Assembly: GCF_018326265.1 (NCBI RefSeq)
Contig: NZ_AP023360.1
Location: 5,923,501-5,987,500, forward strand
From: Catellatospora sp. IY07-71
GTDB lineage: Bacteria; Actinomycetota; Actinomycetes; Mycobacteriales; Micromonosporaceae
Reading direction: 5' to 3'
Length of the DNA stretch: 64,000 bases
The position numbers and the translations under genes are program-made. Positions within the stretch are counted from its first letter, which is position 1. Every line of letters begins with the position of its first letter. Of the stretch, positions 45,015-54,011 are shown piece by piece. The notes beneath the pieces were generated by a model. The model was not told the origin of the DNA and did no database searches. It was given only the letters and a program-made list of their open reading frames with translations.

Positions 45015-45898
45015 GCGTGGGCTCCTTCCTCGTTGCGGCGGCGCAGCTTCAGGCTCAGGGCGGAGAAGGCGAGGGTCCCGGCGAGCAGGACCAGGCTCAG
45101 CGCGGAGGCGTAGCCGATCTCGCCGTCGACGCCGAGGCCGACCTCGCGGATGTAGAACACCATCGACTTGGCCTCGCCGCCGGGGCCGCCGCTGCCGTCG
45201 CTCATGATGTAGATCTCGGCGAAGATCTTGGCGGCGGAGATCGCCGACAGGGTGCCGACCAGGACCATGGTGGGGCGTACCAGCGGGACGGTGACCGACC
45301 AGAACCGGCGCACCGGGCCCGCGCCGTCGACGGTCGCGGCCTCCAGCACGTCGCCGGGCACGTTGGCCAGCGCCGCCAGGTAGATCACCATGTAGTAGCC
45401 CAGGCCCTTCCAGATGGTGACGAGCATGCAGCTGAACAGCAGCAGGGTGCTGTCGGTCAGGAAGGGCAGCGGCTCGGCGACCACCTTCAGCCGCAGCAGC
45501 ACCGCGTTGACGACGCCGTCGCTGCGCAGCACCCAGCTGAAGATGAGGCCGACCACGACCATGGACGCCACGACCGGGGTGTAGAACAGGGCGCGGAAGG
45601 CGCCGATGCCGGGCAGTTTGCCGTAGACGAGCATCGCCAGCAGCAGCGGCAGCAGGACCAGGGCGGGCACGACGACCAGCATGTAGGTGACGGTGTTGCC
45701 CAGCGCCTGCCAGAAGTCGGCGTCGGTGCCGATGCGGGCGAAGTTGGCCACGCCGTTGAACCGCCCGCCGCCCAGGGCTCGGGCGTCGGTGAAGGCGAGC
45801 ACCGCGGTGTTGGCCAGCGGGCCCCACATCACCAGCGCGGCCAGGGCCAGGGCCGGGGTGAGGAACAGCCAGGGGACGTACCAGCGTCGGCCGGTCAT
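45011..45898 (-). CDS. carbohydrate ABC transporter permease (MalF-type)
   Basis: A 295-aa inner-membrane protein with six helices. N terminus YVPWLFLTPALALAALVMWGPL; EAA loop NVPGDVLEAATVDGAGPVRRFWSVTVPLVRPT. Pairs with the MalG-type permease. Lies 96 bp after the binding-protein gene, a hairpin in the gap. Confidence 0.92.
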   Translation of the reverse strand: MTGRRWYVPWLFLTPALALAALVMWGPLANTAVLAFTDARALGGGRFNGVANFARIGTDADFWQALGNTVTYMLVVVPALVLLPLLLAMLVYGKLPGIGAFRALFYTPVVASMVVVGLIFSWVLRSDGVVNAVLLRLKVVAEPLPFLTDSTLLLFSCMLVTIWKGLGYYMVIYLAALANVPGDVLEAATVDGAGPVRRFWSVTVPLVRPTMVLVGTLSAISAAKIFAEIYIMSDGSGGPGGEAKSMVFYIREVGLGVDGEIGYASALSLVLLAGTLAFSALSLKLRRRNEEGAHA

Positions 45899-45920
45899 CG
45901 GTGTCTTCCTTCCTGGGGTG

Positions 45921-45952
45921 GGCCGGCCGGAGTCAGGGCGCTCCGGCCGGCC
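45921..45952 (-). terminator. intra-operon hairpin between binding protein and permeases
   Basis: A perfect 12-bp stem GGCCGGCCGGAG / CTCCGGCCGGCC with an 8-nt loop. The same arrangement as at 30373-30398: likely sets a higher level of binding-protein mRNA. Confidence 0.55.
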
Positions 45953-45994
45953 TCGGGGTGTTCACCGCGCGGGGCGCGGCGGGGTGGTGCGGTC

Positions 45995-47308
45995 CTACTT
46001 GGCCAGCAGCTTGTTGGCCTCGGCGACCGCCTCGTCGAGGGCGGCCTTCGGGTCGAGGTCGCCCTTGACCGCGAGCTGGATCTTGCCGATGACGGCGGCC
46101 TTGGTGCGGTCGTCGAACTGCACCGGGGTGAGGTTCTGCGCCTTGGCCAGCTGAGCGGCCGACAGCTTGCGGGCCAGTGACTCCGGGGTGCCGTCGCTGA
46201 TGTCGGTGAAGTACGGGTCCGACAGCGACGAGGTCGTCGACGGCAGGATCGTCACGATCTTGGCGAAGGCGAGCTGGTTCTCGGCGTTGGTGACGAACTT
46301 GGCGAACTCCAGCGCCAGGCGCGGGTTCTTGCCGGCCTTGGGGACCAGCAGGCCCATGACCGACATGTTGGTGACGCCGGTGGGGCCGGACAGCTGCGGG
46401 CCGACGACGGTGTTGGCGGCGACGGCGGGGGCGTTCTGCTTGACGACCTTGAGGAAGTTCGGGCCGGACGGGAACAGGGCGGTCTGCCCGGCCGAGTACG
46501 CCTCGGTGGCCTTGGAGTGGTTCTGGGTCAGCCAGTCGGCGGCGATGGCCTTGCCCTGGTAGAGGTCGCGCAGCTTGGTCACGTACTGCACGGCGGCGTC
46601 GGTGTTGAACGTCCAGGCGCTCTGGTCGGCGTTGAGCAGCGGCACGCCGAGCTTGGCCAGGTCGGTGATGAAGCGGTTCTCCAGCGCCGGGTGCACGCCG
46701 TAGTAGGCGCCCTTGCTCACCTCGGCGATCTTCTTGGCCTGGTCCAGGGCCTCGTCGATGGTCGCCGGGGGCTTGGCCGGGTCGAAGCCCGCCTTGGCGT
46801 AGAGGTCCTTGTTGACCATGGTGACCTCGCTGGTGAGGTACCACGGCAGCGCGTACCCGCCGGGCTGGCCGGGGACCTTGAACGCGTCCCAGGCGCCGGG
46901 CACGTAGGCCGGTTTCACGTCACCGGCGTTGGCCTCCAGGTCGAAGAAGACGCCCTGCTTCTCCAGCTTCTGGGCGAAGTTGGGGTTCAGGTTGACCACG
47001 TCGGGCAGCGTGCCGGCCTGGGCGTCGGTGGTGATCTTCTCCTGGGCGCCCGCGAACGGCAGATCGATCCAGTTGATCTTCGTGCCGGGGTGGTCGGCCT
47101 CGAACTTCTTGATCAGGCCGTTGATGTACTCGTCGAAAGTGGGCTTGAGCGCCAGGGTGGCGAACGAGATCTCGCCCTTGAGTTCGCCGGCCGGGATCTT
47201 CCCGTCCGGGGTGGCCGTCTCGTCGGAGCCCAGGCCACAACCGGCGGTCGCCAGCGCGAGGCTCGCCGTGACTGCCGCGGTCACGAACCAGCGACGGGTT
47301 CGCATCAT
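45995..47308 (-). CDS. sugar ABC transporter binding lipoprotein
   Basis: A 437-aa SBP_bac_1-type lipoprotein. The signal peptide ends in ATAGCG (lipobox Cys ~ residue 24). The fold shows YINGLIKKFEADHPGTKINWIDLPF, TTDAQAGTLPDVVNLNP and ALPWYLTSEVTMVNKDLYAKAGF. Binds the oligosaccharide taken up for the GH38 mannosidase. First gene of the minus-strand carbohydrate operon. Confidence 0.93.
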   Translation of the reverse strand: MMRTRRWFVTAAVTASLALATAGCGLGSDETATPDGKIPAGELKGEISFATLALKPTFDEYINGLIKKFEADHPGTKINWIDLPFAGAQEKITTDAQAGTLPDVVNLNPNFAQKLEKQGVFFDLEANAGDVKPAYVPGAWDAFKVPGQPGGYALPWYLTSEVTMVNKDLYAKAGFDPAKPPATIDEALDQAKKIAEVSKGAYYGVHPALENRFITDLAKLGVPLLNADQSAWTFNTDAAVQYVTKLRDLYQGKAIAADWLTQNHSKATEAYSAGQTALFPSGPNFLKVVKQNAPAVAANTVVGPQLSGPTGVTNMSVMGLLVPKAGKNPRLALEFAKFVTNAENQLAFAKIVTILPSTTSSLSDPYFTDISDGTPESLARKLSAAQLAKAQNLTPVQFDDRTKAAVIGKIQLAVKGDLDPKAALDEAVAEANKLLAK

Positions 47309-47333
47309 CGCGTCTCCTCATCTCCAAGAACAC

Positions 47334-47351
47334 AAGTGGTACGTTCCATTT
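47334..47351. promoter_or_regulatory. candidate GntR operator
   Basis: An 18-bp imperfect palindrome, AAGTGGTAC / GTTCCATTT (7 of 9 pairs), lies 26 bp upstream of the binding-protein start and between the two divergent carbohydrate transcription units. A single site, so weak evidence. Confidence 0.4.
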
Positions 47352-47558
47352 CTGCCGTGAACCTATGTCACCGACCGCCGGGGGCGTCAAGTGTGACGAC
47401 GGTCACATGGCCTTTATCAGGCGCCATTTACGTGCCGTAATGCTCAGCTCAGGCGGTGGATGACAGGAGCCGGCGACCCGCTCCAGGCGCAGGAGTCGCA
47501 TTGACTTATCCGGACCACTTTCCAATGATGTGGCGCAACTCATGGGAGGTATGGACCA

Positions 47559-49946
47559 GTGTTCCGCTTACCGCACGTCGCCGCTCTCACCGCGGCCGCC
47601 ACGATGGCCGCCACCGTGGCGCTGACCAGCGGCGATTCGGCGTCAGCCGCCGCACCCGGCACCCCGCAGGTCACCGCCGCCGACGGGGCCGCCGCCGAAC
47701 TGGACGCGATCAACCCGTCCAGCCGCGCCGCCGGGGTACTCGCCCTCTACACGCCCGAGTTCGGGGCCGAGACCCGCACCAACGCCTTCGGCGGCGAGGC
47801 CGTCCTGCGCGCCACCGCCGACCGGGCCGTCTACGAGGTCCTCTCCGTCTGCACCGTCTTCGACAAGTGCCCGTCCCCCGGCAACAACGCCATCCCGGCC
47901 GACGGCGCCGTCCTGTCCGCCTCGCCACCGGCCACCGGCGGCACCGACGACCGCCGCTACCTGCGCGAGCACCTGCGGCCCGGCGATCGGGTCCGCATCG
48001 ACAACCTGTACCTGCGCACCGCCGTCACCACGCTGACGGCCGTCGACCCCACCGCCCAGAACAACCCCGGCGGAGTGGACCAGACCACCGGCCAGTGCTA
48101 CCCCGGATGCCGCGGCGCCGAGCAGCTCGTCGCCTACACCGACGCGAGCGGGCGGGCCACCACCGGCACCAACGACTACGGCTACGAGGTCGTCGTCACC
48201 GGCGGCCGGGTCACCGCCCGCGGCGGCAACAACCGCGCCGTGCCCGCCGGGGCCATGGTCCTGTCCGGGCACGGCAGCCGCGGCTCGTGGCTGGAGACCA
48301 ACGCCGTGATCGGCGCCGCCGTCAGCCTCGACGGGCTGAACCTCGCCGTGACCATCGATGCCGACGCCTACCTCACCGACGCCGACAACCAGATCGGCGC
48401 CGCGCAGGCCGCGCTCACCGCCGCGCAGGCCGCGTGCGCCCGCATCGACGCGGACAGCGTGCGCAGCGCCCTCGACCAGGCCCGGACACTGCGCACGCAG
48501 GCCGCCGCCGCGACCGGCGAGGACGCCGCCGCGCTGGCCCGGCAGGCCCGCCACCAGGCGCAGATCGCCGGCTACCGCACCCGCCCGGCGCGGGCCGCCG
48601 AGGGCCGCGGCATCTGGGTGCGCCCGATCGAGACCACCGAAGCCCAGATCACCGCCACCCTGGACCGCCTCGCCGCGGCCGGGACCAACCTCGTCTTCCT
48701 GGAGACGGTCTGGAACGGCTACACGATCTACCCCAGCGCGGTCGCCGCCGACCACGGCATCCCCGCGCAGAAGCCCGAGTTCACCGGCATCGACCCGCTG
48801 CGGATCTGGACCGAGCAGGCCCACCTGCGCGGCATCGAGCTGCACGCCTGGGTGCACACCTTCTACGTCGGCGTCGCCCCCGGCGGCGCGCCGGTGCTGG
48901 CAGCCCACCCCGAGTGGGCGGCCGTCGAACGCGAGGACGTCGGCAAGACCGGCCCGCAGCCGTCGCGGATGGAGCCCGGCTACTACTGGATGGACCCGGC
49001 GATCCCCGCCGTGCGCGAGTACACCACCAGCGTGTTCCGGGAGATCCTCGCCGGCTACGACGTCGACGGGCTGCACCTGGACTACATCCGCTACCCGGTG
49101 TCGCTGCCCTACGGCGCGGACTTCTCCTACAGCGACCACACCCGGCAGCGGTTCGCGGCCGAGCACGGCGCCGACCCGTACACCCTGGACCCTGCCTCGC
49201 CGCTGTGGCCGACCTGGAACCGCTGGCGCGAGAACGTCGTCACCACCTTCGTCGAAGGCGTGCGCGCCATGACCGACGAGGTCGCCCCGCAGGCCAAACT
49301 GTCGGCGGCGGTGTTCGCCGACCCCACCGACGGGCTCAACAAGAAGTTCCAGAACTGGGGCGCCTGGGCCGACAAGGGCTGGCTGGACTTCCTCACCGGC
49401 ATGTCCTTCGGCACCTCGGCGACGTCCGTCGGCGCCGACACGGCCGTCATGCGCGCCCGCGTCGGGGACCTGCCGCTGTACACCGCCACCTACGGCCCGC
49501 TGCGCGGCTCCGCACCCGACCTGGTGCTCGACCAGATGCAGGCCGTCGTCGACAACGACTCCGACGGCGTCGCGCTGTTCGCCTACAACCAGCTGTCCGC
49601 CCTGCAGCAGGAGGCGCTGCGGGAGGGCCCGCAGCGCAACCGCGTCCCGATCCCCCACGCCGACTACGCCTACGCCGCCGCCACCGGCATCGGCGCGGCC
49701 CGCGCCGAGGTCCTCGCGGCCGCGACGTGCGCACCGGTCGAGGTCAACGCCCGCGTATCGGCCCGGCTGCTGGCCGCCCAGGTCCTGACCGCCGCACCGC
49801 TGGGCCTGGGCCGCGAGGCCGCCCAGCGGCTGCTCACCCAGGCCCGCGCCGATCTGGAGACCGCCGGCGTCCAGCCGGCCTACGCCGCCAGGCTCCGCCG
49901 CGACCTGGCCATGTACCAGCGCTGGCTGACGCTGTCCGCCCGCTGA
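47559..49946 (+). CDS. secreted GHL10-like glycoside hydrolase
   Basis: A 795-aa exported protein. A signal peptide (~1-30) precedes a 250-residue N-terminal beta region of unknown type, a helical linker (~265-330), and a catalytic barrel of the glycosyl-hydrolase-like 10 (DUF187/YngK) type: RGIWVRPIETTEAQI, LHAWVHTFYVG, DGLHLDYIRYPVSLP, LSAAVFADP. A helical tail follows. GTG start with GGAGG nine bases upstream. It should trim an extracellular glycan whose fragments the divergent ABC operon imports. The precise bond is unknown. Confidence 0.82.
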   Translation: MFRLPHVAALTAAATMAATVALTSGDSASAAAPGTPQVTAADGAAAELDAINPSSRAAGVLALYTPEFGAETRTNAFGGEAVLRATADRAVYEVLSVCTVFDKCPSPGNNAIPADGAVLSASPPATGGTDDRRYLREHLRPGDRVRIDNLYLRTAVTTLTAVDPTAQNNPGGVDQTTGQCYPGCRGAEQLVAYTDASGRATTGTNDYGYEVVVTGGRVTARGGNNRAVPAGAMVLSGHGSRGSWLETNAVIGAAVSLDGLNLAVTIDADAYLTDADNQIGAAQAALTAAQAACARIDADSVRSALDQARTLRTQAAAATGEDAAALARQARHQAQIAGYRTRPARAAEGRGIWVRPIETTEAQITATLDRLAAAGTNLVFLETVWNGYTIYPSAVAADHGIPAQKPEFTGIDPLRIWTEQAHLRGIELHAWVHTFYVGVAPGGAPVLAAHPEWAAVEREDVGKTGPQPSRMEPGYYWMDPAIPAVREYTTSVFREILAGYDVDGLHLDYIRYPVSLPYGADFSYSDHTRQRFAAEHGADPYTLDPASPLWPTWNRWRENVVTTFVEGVRAMTDEVAPQAKLSAAVFADPTDGLNKKFQNWGAWADKGWLDFLTGMSFGTSATSVGADTAVMRARVGDLPLYTATYGPLRGSAPDLVLDQMQAVVDNDSDGVALFAYNQLSALQQEALREGPQRNRVPIPHADYAYAAATGIGAARAEVLAAATCAPVEVNARVSARLLAAQVLTAAPLGLGREAAQRLLTQARADLETAGVQPAYAARLRRDLAMYQRWLTLSAR

Positions 49947-49952
49947 CCCACC

Positions 49953-49984
49953 GGGGGCGCGACGCAACGGCGCGCCGCGCCCCC
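49953..49984 (+). terminator. hairpin after GHL10-like gene
   Basis: A 9-bp stem GGGGGCGCG / CGCGCCCCC around a 14-nt loop 6 bp after the stop. It is in the 70-bp gap before the next gene and may only partly terminate. Confidence 0.5.
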
Positions 49985-50016
49985 ACCCCTTCCCGGTTCA
50001 CCAGAGAGGCTCGACG

Positions 50017-51249
50017 ATGCGCCACCGAACCACCGGAACCCTGCTCGCCGCCCTGGCGATCCTGCTGGCCGCGGCCTCACCCGCGGCAGCCGACACCACC
50101 GTGCCCGACACCGCCTGGACCACGGGCGCACCCGCCGGACCCGGCGGCACCGTCGCCCTGGCGAACCTGCGCCAGCTGCCCGGAGCCGTCACCGGCAGCC
50201 CGATCGTGGTCAGCAACAACCCGGAGACGTTCACCGGCAACGGCTGGCTGATGCTGCACTCGCGCACCACCCCCGCACGCGGCGGCGCGGCCACCCCGCT
50301 GTCGGGCACCTTCCCGCTGTACCTCTACCACCAGAACGGCACGTCCACCACGCGCTACCTGCACGTGCTCATCTCCAACCCGAACGCCTCGCCGGTCACC
50401 GTCACCGTGCGCGGCGCGGCGTACACCAACGCCCAGAAGCCGCTGACCGCCGACCCGGCCCAGCGCGCGGGCACCGGCCCCTGCTACGCCGTGGCCGACG
50501 CGTGGACCCGCGGCACCACCACGACCTACCTCAGCGGCGCGTCGGTCGCCTCCGGCAAGGCCGTGCAGGCCACCCGGATCACCATGGCCGCCGCCAACAT
50601 CGCCGACGGCCGCTTCGAGATCACGGCCAGCGCCGGGGTGTACGTGTACACGGTCGTCACCGGCGACGGCAGCACCACCACCGCGACGAACCTGTCCCAG
50701 CAGAACGCCTCCTGGGCACCGGGCAACATCGCCTCCGAATCCCCGACCACCTACGGCCGCGAGGCCGGGGTGTACGCCACCTCCGCCTGGGACACCGGGC
50801 AGGTCACCCTGCCGCTGCCCGCCGCCGGGCGGCACCTCGGGCTGGCCGTCAACACCACCGCCAAGCAGGAGCCGACCCTCGACCAGACCACCGCGGGCCT
50901 GGCCACCATGAGCGACTCCTCCACCCGCAGCTGGGGCAACTACGGCCACCGCTACACCGTCCGCCTGGTGCTCCAGAACCCGAGCGCATCGACGCGCACG
51001 GTCAAGGTCACGTTCGCGTCCAACCTCGTCGCCGCCACCGACGTGCCGGGCAACACCTGGAACGGCCCGGCGACGGTGGCCGTCGACGGCTCCAGCACCG
51101 TGCAGACCCTGTACACCCGGCCGACCGCACCGCTCGACCAGATCGGCACCTACGCCGTCGGTGCCGGCGCCAGCCGCACCCTCACCCTGACGTTCTACGT
51201 GCCGGGCCTCATCACCGCCGGGCAGCAGCTGCTGCTCGAGACGGTGTGA
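50017..51249 (+). CDS. secreted DUF3370-like protein
   Basis: A 410-aa exported protein with signal peptide (~1-25, ...SPAAAD) and an all-beta sequence. LRQLPGAVTGSPIVVSNNPETFTGNGWLMLHS and RYLHVLISNPNASPVTVTVRGAAY recall DUF3370, a family known mainly from cyanobacteria. A second half (GNIASESPTTYGREAGVY... HRYTVRLVLQNPS) fits the same family. Function unknown. It is co-oriented with the GHL10-like gene, suggesting a joint role at the cell surface. The family call is from pattern memory. Confidence 0.62.
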   Translation: MRHRTTGTLLAALAILLAAASPAAADTTVPDTAWTTGAPAGPGGTVALANLRQLPGAVTGSPIVVSNNPETFTGNGWLMLHSRTTPARGGAATPLSGTFPLYLYHQNGTSTTRYLHVLISNPNASPVTVTVRGAAYTNAQKPLTADPAQRAGTGPCYAVADAWTRGTTTTYLSGASVASGKAVQATRITMAAANIADGRFEITASAGVYVYTVVTGDGSTTTATNLSQQNASWAPGNIASESPTTYGREAGVYATSAWDTGQVTLPLPAAGRHLGLAVNTTAKQEPTLDQTTAGLATMSDSSTRSWGNYGHRYTVRLVLQNPSASTRTVKVTFASNLVAATDVPGNTWNGPATVAVDGSSTVQTLYTRPTAPLDQIGTYAVGAGASRTLTLTFYVPGLITAGQQLLLETV

Positions 51250-51277
51250 GCCGCGCCGGGCGAACACCCTGAACACC

Positions 51278-51308
51278 GGAGCTGCCGGGCGATCGACCCG
51301 GCAGCTCC
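51278..51308 (+). terminator. hairpin terminator after DUF3370-like gene
   Basis: A perfect 12-bp stem GGAGCTGCCGGG / CCCGGCAGCTCC around a 7-nt loop, 29 bp past the stop. Confidence 0.72.
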
Positions 51309-51309
51309 G

Positions 51310-51888
51310 CCGCACTCCACGCGCCACTCCGCCTCGCCCGCCGAGCCGCTCGCCGCCTACCGGCCGCAGCTGCGGCCGCCCGCCGACTGGGTTCGGTGTT
51401 GGGCTACTGAGGTCAACACGGCTGCGGCCCGGATGGTGGCCACCTTCGAGGCGGTGTACGGGTACCCGCCGGGCGTGAACGGGGTGCTTCTGGCCGGCGC
51501 CGATGATCGCGTCGCCGCCGACCGCTACCGAGCTGACCCGCTGTCCACACCCTGGATGGCCGACTACTATGACCTCATCGCCGAGGTCAGCCTGCCAGAC
51601 GTCGGCAACGGCTATTTCATCCACAGCGCCGCCACTGCCCTAGACCTACGGGACGAGTGCGGGTACGCCTTCCTACCTCACGCCGACGACCCCCATGGCC
51701 TGGTCATCGGGTCGACGGGCGTAGGGGCGCTGTACGTCGCCGACTGGGGCGGCGCCGTGCACCGCTCGGTCGCTGCGTCGCTGGATGCGGACTTCGAGCC
51801 GGTCGCCCATTCGGTAGAGCACTTCCTGCACCGCCTGCGTCAGGTCGTCTTCGAGTTCGTGGACAGCGGCGTGGTGCAGGACCTCTGA
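51310..51888 (+). pseudogene. 5'-truncated SUKH/SMI1-like gene
   Basis: The ATG at 51433 opens a 151-aa frame, but protein-like sequence continues in frame upstream without any start codon (AAYRPQLRPPADWVRCWATEVNTAAARM), back to about 51310 beside a terminator. The gene therefore seems to have lost its 5' end. The rest (LPDVGNGYFIHSA, FLPHADDPHGLVIGSTGVGALYVADWGG) loosely resembles SMI1/KNR4 immunity-type proteins. It could still be translated from 51433. Confidence 0.5.
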
Positions 51889-51938
51889 CAGCGGCCGAGG
51901 GCGTCGCCTCGCCGCCGATCGCCCTACGATCACCGGCG

Positions 51939-52017
51939 TGTACACGACCCCACGCGCCCCCATCGACATCGCAGCCGTGATCCCGCAGCTAGCTCCGCTG
52001 GCCCGCACGGTGGTCGC
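51939..52017 (+). pseudogene. 5' fragment of a truncated gene
   Basis: A GTG start gives VYTTPRAPIDIAAVIPQLAPLARTVV, which looks like the true N terminus of a known type of hypothetical protein, then changes abruptly near 52017 into sequence antisense to a nitroreductase. The frame stops at 52081. It marks one side of a recombination junction. Confidence 0.42.
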
Positions 52018-52614
52018 GGTGGGCACGTCCTCGCCGCTCCACGGTGGCCGGTGCGTCCAGTCGGCCGGTCCGGCCCGGTAGCCGGGGTCGGACAGCTGCA
52101 GCGCCCCGGCCCGTACGGCCGTCAGGGCCAGCACCGGCACCTGGCCGACGGCGACCAGGTGGACGTGGGCGTGTTCGCGCTCGCCGGCCATGACAAGTGT
52201 CCGGCATTCGGCCTCGGTAACCGCCTGCGACGTGAACGGCCGGTCGGTGCGCCGTCGCCTGATCGCGTCACAGGCCATCAGCTCATCCAGCGACGGTTCG
52301 TGGGGGCCGACGACGGTCAGCTCGGCGAGCAGATCCGGATCGGCCGGATCGGGCAGTCGCCGTACCTGCGCCTCGTGGCCGGTGGCGGCCAGGGCGGTTC
52401 GGGCGTGGTGCAGGGCGACGCCGCAGCTGATGGTCAGCAGCCGCCCGTGCGGGTCGGCGCCCGGTAGCTGGCGCTGCCGGTCGGCGTACAGGCGGAGCCG
52501 ATCCGGGTCGGCCTGCCAGCGCCACGGCTGGGTGTTGAAAATCGACGGCGCGGCGAGCGCGGTGCGGGCCGCGTCGCGCAGCACCTGTTCGCGGGTCGTC
52601 TCGTCTGCTGTCAT
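52018..52614 (-). pseudogene. Acg-family nitroreductase, N-terminal part only
   Basis: About 199 codons aligning with the first 225 or so of the neighbouring intact paralogue: PSIFNTQPWRWQADPDRLRLYAD, LLTISCGVALHHARTALAATGHEAQVR, RRRTDRPFTSQAVTEAE and ending WTHRPPWSGEDVPTATTV. After that the frame continues into antisense of other genes, so the C-terminal flavin-binding half is missing. A piece with that C-terminal half is at 56199-56513. The start ATG is 52614. Confidence 0.72.
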
Positions 52615-52672
52615 ACCCCCACCGTCCACCCTGCGCGGCGCGGGTGGTCAGGGCCGCCGCGCCTGGGCAGGT

Positions 52673-52708
52673 GGGCCAGGGTCCTGCCTGCGGGCAGGTC
52701 TTGGTCCC
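52673..52708. promoter_or_regulatory. degenerate DosR-like sites between nitroreductase genes
   Basis: Within the divergent promoter region, GGGCCAGGGTCCTG (52673-52686) and, on the minus strand, GGGACCAAGACCTG (52695-52708) each keep one good DosR half-site and a poor second half. Alone they would be weak; they are listed because Acg-type genes are classical DosR targets. Confidence 0.35.
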
Positions 52709-52842
52709 TATCCCGGCACGGCCGGGGTGGGCGGAGAATGCGGGTGTGATCCGTGTGTTCCGGCTGCCCGACGGCAGCGGCATCGACGTATGCCGCGACA
52801 TCCGCGTGGCGTGCTGTTAGGCACACAACTTCTGGAGGAGTC

Positions 52843-53865
52843 ATGACCACGTCGAGCGAGCACCACCGCCCACCGGCCGCGGCCTACGCCGTGGCGGCGG
52901 CGGCGGCCGGACGCGCGCCCTCGATCCACAACACCCAGCCCTGGCACTGGCAGATCCGCTCTGACCGGCTCGAACTGTACGCCGACACGAGCCGCGCCCT
53001 GCCCGGCACCGATCCCGATCAGCGGATGCTGCTGCTCAGCTGCGGCGCCGCGCTGCACCACGCCCAGGTCGCGTTGCACGCCCAGGGATACGACGTCGCG
53101 GTCCGGCCGCTGCCCGATCCGGGCCGACCCGATCATCTGGCCACCTTGACGATCACCGCCGAGGTCCCGGTGACGGCGCAGGCCGTGCGGCTGGCCCAGG
53201 CACTGCAGCTGCGCCACACCGATCGCCGCCCCACTGTCGACTCCCCCGTCACCGCCGAACAGGTCGACGAGCTTCGTCGGCTCGCCGACGCCGTGGGCGT
53301 GAACGTGCACCGGCTCACTTCCGACCAGGTCACCGAACTGGTCGTCGCCGTGTCGCACGCTGAGGACGCCGCCGCAGGCGAGCCTGCCGTCATCGCCGAG
53401 ACGTCCTACTGGACAGGGCCTTCGCGGCCCGCCGGCACCGGTCTGCCGCCGGAGGTCATCCCTGACCGGAGGCCGGAGACCGACGTCGGCGAACGCGACT
53501 TCGGCACCCGCGGCACCCTGCAGGCCGGCGGCGGCCACGACAAGGCTTCCACCTACATCGTGCTGTTCGGCGCCGACGACGACCGGGCCGCGTGGCTGCG
53601 CGCCGGGCAGGCCCTGTCCGCGATCTGGCTGCACGCCACCGGTCAGGGCCTCGCCGTGCTGCCGTTCAGTCAAGTCATCGAGATCGACGGAACCCGCGCC
53701 ATGATGCGCCGCATCCTGTCGCAGCGCGGCTACGCCTATATCGTGCTGCGCCTGGGCGTCGCCGATCCCGAACACACGCTGACCGGGCACACCGCGCGCT
53801 TGCCGTTCGAACAGATCGCCACCATCGAGCAGACCGGCTCCGGTGCGGCGGGCAACGCCGGTTGA
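52843..53865 (+). CDS. Acg-family nitroreductase-like flavoprotein
   Basis: A 340-aa intact member of the Acg (Rv2032) family, double-length nitroreductase-fold proteins of actinobacteria with a lid covering FMN. Features: APSIHNTQPWHWQIRSDRLELYAD, LLLSCGAALHHAQVALHAQGYDV, LQLRHTDRRPTVDSPVTAEQVDEL, then the second half GGGHDKASTYIVLFGADDD, AGQALSAIWLHATGQGLAVLPFSQVIE. The ATG follows GGAGGAG. Acg proteins are hypoxia/nitrosative-stress induced through DosR in mycobacteria; their reaction is uncertain, possibly FMN storage. Confidence 0.88.
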   Translation: MTTSSEHHRPPAAAYAVAAAAAGRAPSIHNTQPWHWQIRSDRLELYADTSRALPGTDPDQRMLLLSCGAALHHAQVALHAQGYDVAVRPLPDPGRPDHLATLTITAEVPVTAQAVRLAQALQLRHTDRRPTVDSPVTAEQVDELRRLADAVGVNVHRLTSDQVTELVVAVSHAEDAAAGEPAVIAETSYWTGPSRPAGTGLPPEVIPDRRPETDVGERDFGTRGTLQAGGGHDKASTYIVLFGADDDRAAWLRAGQALSAIWLHATGQGLAVLPFSQVIEIDGTRAMMRRILSQRGYAYIVLRLGVADPEHTLTGHTARLPFEQIATIEQTGSGAAGNAG

Positions 53866-53939
53866 CGCATCCTCGCCTGCTGTCGTCGTCTCGCGCCGCC
53901 CGGCGGTGCGGCCGGGCTTCGCCGCAGCCGGCGGGTGAT

Positions 53940-53953
53940 GTGACCAAGGTCCT
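53940..53953 (-). promoter_or_regulatory. DosR-like box upstream of short Acg-like gene
   Basis: On the minus strand AGGACCTTGGTCAC, two mismatches to GGGAC-N4-GNCCC (first and thirteenth bases). It is 58 bp before the ATG at 54012, the same distance as box 2 from xfp. Confidence 0.45.
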
Positions 53954-54011
53954 GTCCGACGGGTCTCACCGGCCCTGCCCCAGCCTGGACGACGGGGCGC
54001 ACGGTGAGGGC

